From DATATV01 sp035551355 (lineage in GTDB: Bacteria > Actinomycetota > Actinomycetes > Mycobacteriales > Pseudonocardiaceae), in assembly GCA_035551355.1 (NCBI GenBank), contig DASZNF010000038.1:26342-90341 (forward strand): 64,000 nt of DNA, given 5' to 3'. Under the pieces are notes generated by a model. The model saw nothing but the letters and a program-made list of their open reading frames with translations, had not been told where the DNA came from and searched no databases. A program made the position numbers and the translations under genes. Numbering within the stretch: position 1 is the stretch's first letter; each line of letters opens with the position of its first letter. Of the stretch, positions 61,232 through 64,000 are shown piece by piece.

Positions 61232-61918
61232 ATGAACGCACCCCTGGCCGACGAGCCCGACCCCCTGCTCGGCCGCATCGAGCCGCCGCGTTCCCTGCGC
61301 GATCTGGTGCTGGACACGCTGCGCCAGCAGCTGATCAGCGGCGCCTTGGCGCCCGGCCAGCGGCTGCGGGAACGGGAGATCGCCGCCGCGCTCGGCGTCA
61401 GCGTCACCCCGGTCAAGGAGGCCCTGCGCACCCTGGAGCAGAACGGGCTGGTCCGCGTCGAGGCCCGGCGCGGCACCTTCGTGTCCGAGCTGGTCAACAC
61501 TCCGGTCGCCGAGGTCTACGCCGTTCGTGGCGCGATCGAGTCGCTGGCCGCGCGGTTCACCGCCCAGAAGATCACCGACGCCCAGATCGACGAGCTCGGC
61601 GCCACCGTGGCCACCATGCGCATGCTGGCCACCGCGGAGAACGTGCCCGCGCTGATCGAGACCAACGCCCATTTCCACGCCCTCATCCGGGATTTCACCG
61701 CCAATCCGATGCTGCGCCAGATCTGGGACAACGCGATGGTCATCGACCACGCCGTCCGTCAGCGCGCCTACCGGCATCCCAGCGAGATCCAGCAGGGCCT
61801 GGCCGACCACGTCGGGATCTACCAGGCCATCGCCGACCGCGAACCGGAGCGCGCGGAAACCCTGATGCGCCAACACGTCGAGCGCGGCACGGCCGACGTG
61901 CTGCCCCACCACGACTGA
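61232..61918 (+). CDS. GntR-family regulator, FCD (FadR) subfamily
   Basis: 228 residues: N-terminal GntR winged helix (LVLDTLRQQLISGALAPGQR, VSVTPVKEALRTLEQNGLVR) and an all-helical FCD ligand domain with metal-type His residues (NAHFHALIRDFT, DHVGIYQAI). FCD regulators usually sense carboxylates or sugar acids. ATG at 61232 follows CTGGAGAGC; the in-frame 61208 start is less likely. Leads the operon with RraA-like and enolase-superfamily genes. Confidence 0.92.
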   Translation: MNAPLADEPDPLLGRIEPPRSLRDLVLDTLRQQLISGALAPGQRLREREIAAALGVSVTPVKEALRTLEQNGLVRVEARRGTFVSELVNTPVAEVYAVRGAIESLAARFTAQKITDAQIDELGATVATMRMLATAENVPALIETNAHFHALIRDFTANPMLRQIWDNAMVIDHAVRQRAYRHPSEIQQGLADHVGIYQAIADREPERAETLMRQHVERGTADVLPHHD

Positions 61919-61944
61919 GCTTTCCCAGGGAGAGAAGGAAAATC

Positions 61945-62655
61945 ATGGAGCTGACGCCGGAGGCATGGCGCAAGCTGCACGAGGTGTCCACCGCCAGCCT
62001 GACCAGCGAGCTGCTGAAACTGGGCTTCCGCAACACCTTCATGGGCGGGGTGCGCCCGCTGCGGCCGGGCAACCGAATGGTCGGCTACGCCTTCACCCTG
62101 CGCTACATCCCGGCCCGCGAGGACCACGATCTCGAGGTGGACTACGACAACCAGACCAACCCGCAGCGGATCGCGGTGGAGACGATCGGCCCGGACCAGG
62201 TGCTGGTCATCGACGCGCGCGGCGAGCTGGACGCCGCTTCGTTCGGGCACATCCTGTGCACCCGGCTGAAAATGCGCGGTGTGGCCGGGCTGGTCACCGA
62301 CGGCGCACTGCGCGACTCCCCGTCCATCGCCGAGCTGGACTTCGCCACCTACGCCCGGGGCGCGCACGCCACCACCAGTTCGGTGGTGCACCATCCGGTC
62401 GACTTCGGGCTGCCGATCGGCTGCGGCGGGGTGCTGGTCGAGCCGGGCGACGTGCTCGTCGGCGACGCCGAGGGAGTGGTGGTCATCCCGATTCACGTGG
62501 CCGAAGAGGTCGCGTTGCGTTGTCACGAGAGGGATCGGCTGGAGGACTGGCTGCAGCGCCGGGTGGCGGCCGGGGCCAGTATCCGCGGCACCTACCCGCC
62601 GGACGAACAGACCCTGGCTGCCTACCGCGCGGAGGTGTCCGATGCGGATCACTGA
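61945..62655 (+). CDS. RraA-like protein (HMG/CHA-type aldolase or oxaloacetate decarboxylase)
   Basis: 236 residues of the RraA/4-hydroxy-4-methyl-2-oxoglutarate aldolase family. The metal/pyruvate site motif is GVAGLVTDGALRDSPSIAEL, and GGVLVEPGDVLVGDAEGVVV is the conserved C-terminal part. In operons with dehydratases, the protein is more likely a 2-oxo acid aldolase or decarboxylase than an RNase E regulator. GGGAGAGAAGG precedes the ATG. Overlaps the next gene by 14 bases. Confidence 0.88.
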   Translation: MELTPEAWRKLHEVSTASLTSELLKLGFRNTFMGGVRPLRPGNRMVGYAFTLRYIPAREDHDLEVDYDNQTNPQRIAVETIGPDQVLVIDARGELDAASFGHILCTRLKMRGVAGLVTDGALRDSPSIAELDFATYARGAHATTSSVVHHPVDFGLPIGCGGVLVEPGDVLVGDAEGVVVIPIHVAEEVALRCHERDRLEDWLQRRVAAGASIRGTYPPDEQTLAAYRAEVSDADH

Positions 62656-63772
62656 GATCCACACCCATGTGCTGGCCCAGGAACTGGACGAGCCGTTCGG
62701 CATGTCCCAGTGGTTCTGGCGCAGCCGCGGCGCCTGTCTGGTCGAGGTGCGCACCGACGAGGGCATCACCGGCTGGGGCGAGTGCTACGGCCCGGGAAAA
62801 TCGAACGCGGCGATCATCGCCGAACTGTTCACCCCGGCCCTGATGGGCCGGGATCCGATCGAGCGAACCGTTGTCTGGCAACAGCTCTACAACCGCACCC
62901 GGGACTACGGCCGCAAGGGGCTGCCGATCTGCGCGCTGTCCGGCATCGACATCGCGCTGTGGGACATCGCGGGCCAGGCGGCCGGCCAGCCGATCCACCG
63001 GCTGCTGGGCGGCCCGTTCGACACCGAACTGTCCTGCTACGCCTCGACCTTCTACTACCCGGCCGACGGCGAGGATCTGGCCGCGCTCGAGCGGGACGCG
63101 GAAGCGTTGCTGGCCAAGGGTTTCCGCGCGGCGAAGATGAAGGTCGGCGGGGCGAGCGCGGCACACGACGCGGCCCGGGTGGCCCGGGCGCGAGCGGTGC
63201 TCGGGCCGGAGATCGGTCTCGCGGTGGACTCGAACCGGGCGCACACCGCGGCCAAGGCGATCGCGTTCGGCCGGCGGATCGAGGACCACGACATCCTGTG
63301 GTTCGAGGAACCCGTTGCACCCGAGGACATCACGGGCTACCAGGAGGTGCGCCGGGCGCTGGCCATGCCGATCGCCGGTGGCGAGTCGGAGTACACCAGT
63401 TTCGGGTTCCGCGACTTCCTGGCCGCGCGCTGCGTGGACATCGCGCAGCCGGATCTGACCGCGTGCGGTGGCATCACCGAGGGGCTGCGCATCGCCGCTC
63501 TCACCCATGCCGCCGGGGTTTCGCTGTATCCGCACGTGTGGGGTTCGGCGGTCGGCCTGGCCGCGGCCCTGCAGTTCACCGCGGCGCTGCCGGACACCGT
63601 GCCCTCCCGGGGCACCACGCGGCCGCTGATCGAACTGGACCAGTCCCCCAACGCGTTCCGCGATGACCTCTCGGACCTGCACACCGGGCCGGTGACCAGG
63701 GTGCCCGACGGTCCGGGCCTGGGCATCACCATCGACCGTGAGGTGCTCGCCCGATTCTCGGTGCCCGACTGA
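62642..63772 (+). CDS. Mandelate racemase/muconate lactonizing enzyme (enolase superfamily)
   Basis: 376-residue enolase-superfamily enzyme: N-terminal capping domain, then the barrel with Lys in AAKMKVGGAS, metal ligands Asp (LAVDSNRAH), Glu (LWFEEPVAPED) and Glu (IAGGESEYTSF), and His in LYPHVWGSAVG. The Lys and distal His arrangement is that of acid-sugar dehydratases or mandelate racemase. With the RraA-like aldolase and GntR regulator, it suggests dehydration of a sugar acid followed by aldol cleavage. ATG at 62642. Confidence 0.9.
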   Translation: MRITEIHTHVLAQELDEPFGMSQWFWRSRGACLVEVRTDEGITGWGECYGPGKSNAAIIAELFTPALMGRDPIERTVVWQQLYNRTRDYGRKGLPICALSGIDIALWDIAGQAAGQPIHRLLGGPFDTELSCYASTFYYPADGEDLAALERDAEALLAKGFRAAKMKVGGASAAHDAARVARARAVLGPEIGLAVDSNRAHTAAKAIAFGRRIEDHDILWFEEPVAPEDITGYQEVRRALAMPIAGGESEYTSFGFRDFLAARCVDIAQPDLTACGGITEGLRIAALTHAAGVSLYPHVWGSAVGLAAALQFTAALPDTVPSRGTTRPLIELDQSPNAFRDDLSDLHTGPVTRVPDGPGLGITIDREVLARFSVPD

Positions 63773-63822
63773 ACCCCTTGCTCCACAACAGATTCCGGCG
63801 ACGCACAACGGAGGTGTGGGCC

Positions 63823-63860
63823 ATGGCCAACCGCTGATCGCCCCGCCCGTCACCGAGAAC
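63823..63860 (+). pseudogene. Start of a gene broken by a one-base frameshift and by IS insertion
   Basis: GGAGG (63810-63814) stands 8 bases before ATG 63823, a perfect initiation signal, yet the frame stops after four codons (ATG GCC AAC CGC TGA). Restoring one C in the AACCGC run gives MANPLIAPPVTEN, a natural protein N-terminus, which runs exactly to the left edge of the mobile element. So the next gene of the operon was frameshifted and then interrupted; its body lies beyond the element, if still present. Confidence 0.5.
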
Positions 63861-64000
63861 TAGTAGTACTTTGTTAGGTCTACGGCGTGTCGTGGACGTG
63901 TTCCACTGTGGATGGTGATTCCATAGGAGACGTGACTCCGGAGCAAATCGAGCAGATCCGTCCCCGGCTGGTGGAGTTCGCCGAGCAGATGCTGGATGGA
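63861..64000 (+). mobile_element. IS701-like insertion sequence, left end, truncated by window
   Basis: From about the TAGTAGTACTTTGTTAGG tract at 63861 the composition drops in GC and a transposase begins at 63932. The tract resembles terminal sequences found before actinobacterial IS701-family transposases. Only the left end is visible, so the target duplication and right end cannot be checked here. Confidence 0.55.
63932..64000 (+). CDS. IS701-family transposase, N-terminal 23 codons only
   Basis: GTG at 63932, preceded by TAGGAGAC, opens VTPEQIEQIRPRLVEFAEQM, matching the conserved start of IS701-family transposases (xxEQxxxxRPRLxxFAxxM). The DDE catalytic domain lies outside the window. 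Confidence 0.65.
   Translation, partial: MTPEQIEQIRPRLVEFAEQMLDG

Noticed and set aside
1..64000. CRISPR arrays, tRNA or rRNA genes, prophage structural genes
   Set aside because: No regularly spaced repeats, cloverleaf-type gene or phage module was seen on reading the window. Only short tandem duplications and one IS end are present.

Overview
The window is 64 kb of very GC-rich DNA (roughly 70% by eye) with many GTG/TTG starts, GTGA/ATGA stop-start overlaps and dense, often divergent regulators. It is a chromosomal accessory/metabolic region of a filamentous or Nocardia-like actinomycete. The type VII-secretion-style proteins (an EspC-like/WXG100 pair with a lytic transglycosylase domain, and a YbaB protein with a Pro-rich tail), an AfsR/SARP-type STAND regulator and an IS701-like element favour Pseudonocardiales or a neighbouring order. 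That placement is inference; no rRNA or tRNA was seen.

Layout. 0-3.2 kb: end of a GH78 rhamnosidase and a quinone oxidoreductase. 3.3-17.2 kb: a large catabolic island with an Old Yellow Enzyme and a divergent aldo/keto reductase, an IclR regulator, a flavoprotein dehydrogenase plus aldehyde dehydrogenase, and divergently a TPP enzyme, zinc alcohol dehydrogenase, tricarballylate-dehydrogenase-like flavoprotein, MHS transporter, nucleoside-sugar-type epimerase and TIM-barrel isomerase. The two divergent promoter regions share an identical 14-bp AT-rich motif. 17.2-18.7 kb: two ESX-type proteins. 18.8-26.4 kb: TetR with an internally deleted SDR, small membrane proteins, an alpha/beta hydrolase, an amidohydrolase, a SARP/STAND regulator and a secreted ricin-type lectin. 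26.5-30.5 kb: a cupin dioxygenase - esterase - flavin monooxygenase operon and its IclR regulator, linked by a 15-bp operator that matches 14/15 between the two promoters. 30.7-35.8 kb: DUF3500 protein, transporter remnant, PLP deaminase, cupin/XRE pair and two internally deleted enzymes. 35.8-48 kb: secreted proteins, YbaB, aminoglycoside-phosphotransferase-like protein, a membrane protein fused in frame to an aminotransferase, DUF190, a secreted transglycosylase, a Tat-exported GH5-like hydrolase, a chromate transporter, DUF2231, a double CMD protein and a TraR/DksA zinc finger. 48-61 kb: flavin monooxygenase, SDR, double-AsnC regulator, HxlR remnant, TcmP-like protein, cupin, rhomboid, TetR/methyltransferase, O-methyltransferase, MFS/MarR and an adenylate cyclase pair. 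61.2-64 kb: a GntR - RraA-like aldolase - enolase-superfamily dehydratase operon whose next gene is broken by a frameshift and cut off by an IS701-family element running off the window.

The main themes are small-molecule oxidative catabolism under local regulators (two IclR, GntR, two TetR, MarR, XRE, AsnC), envelope/secretion functions, and repeated local gene decay: three enzymes with clean in-frame internal deletions, two gene-end remnants, short tandem duplications and an IS insertion. The strongest candidates for something undescribed are the 3.3-17.2 kb IclR-motif regulon and the self-contained cupin-esterase-monooxygenase regulon.
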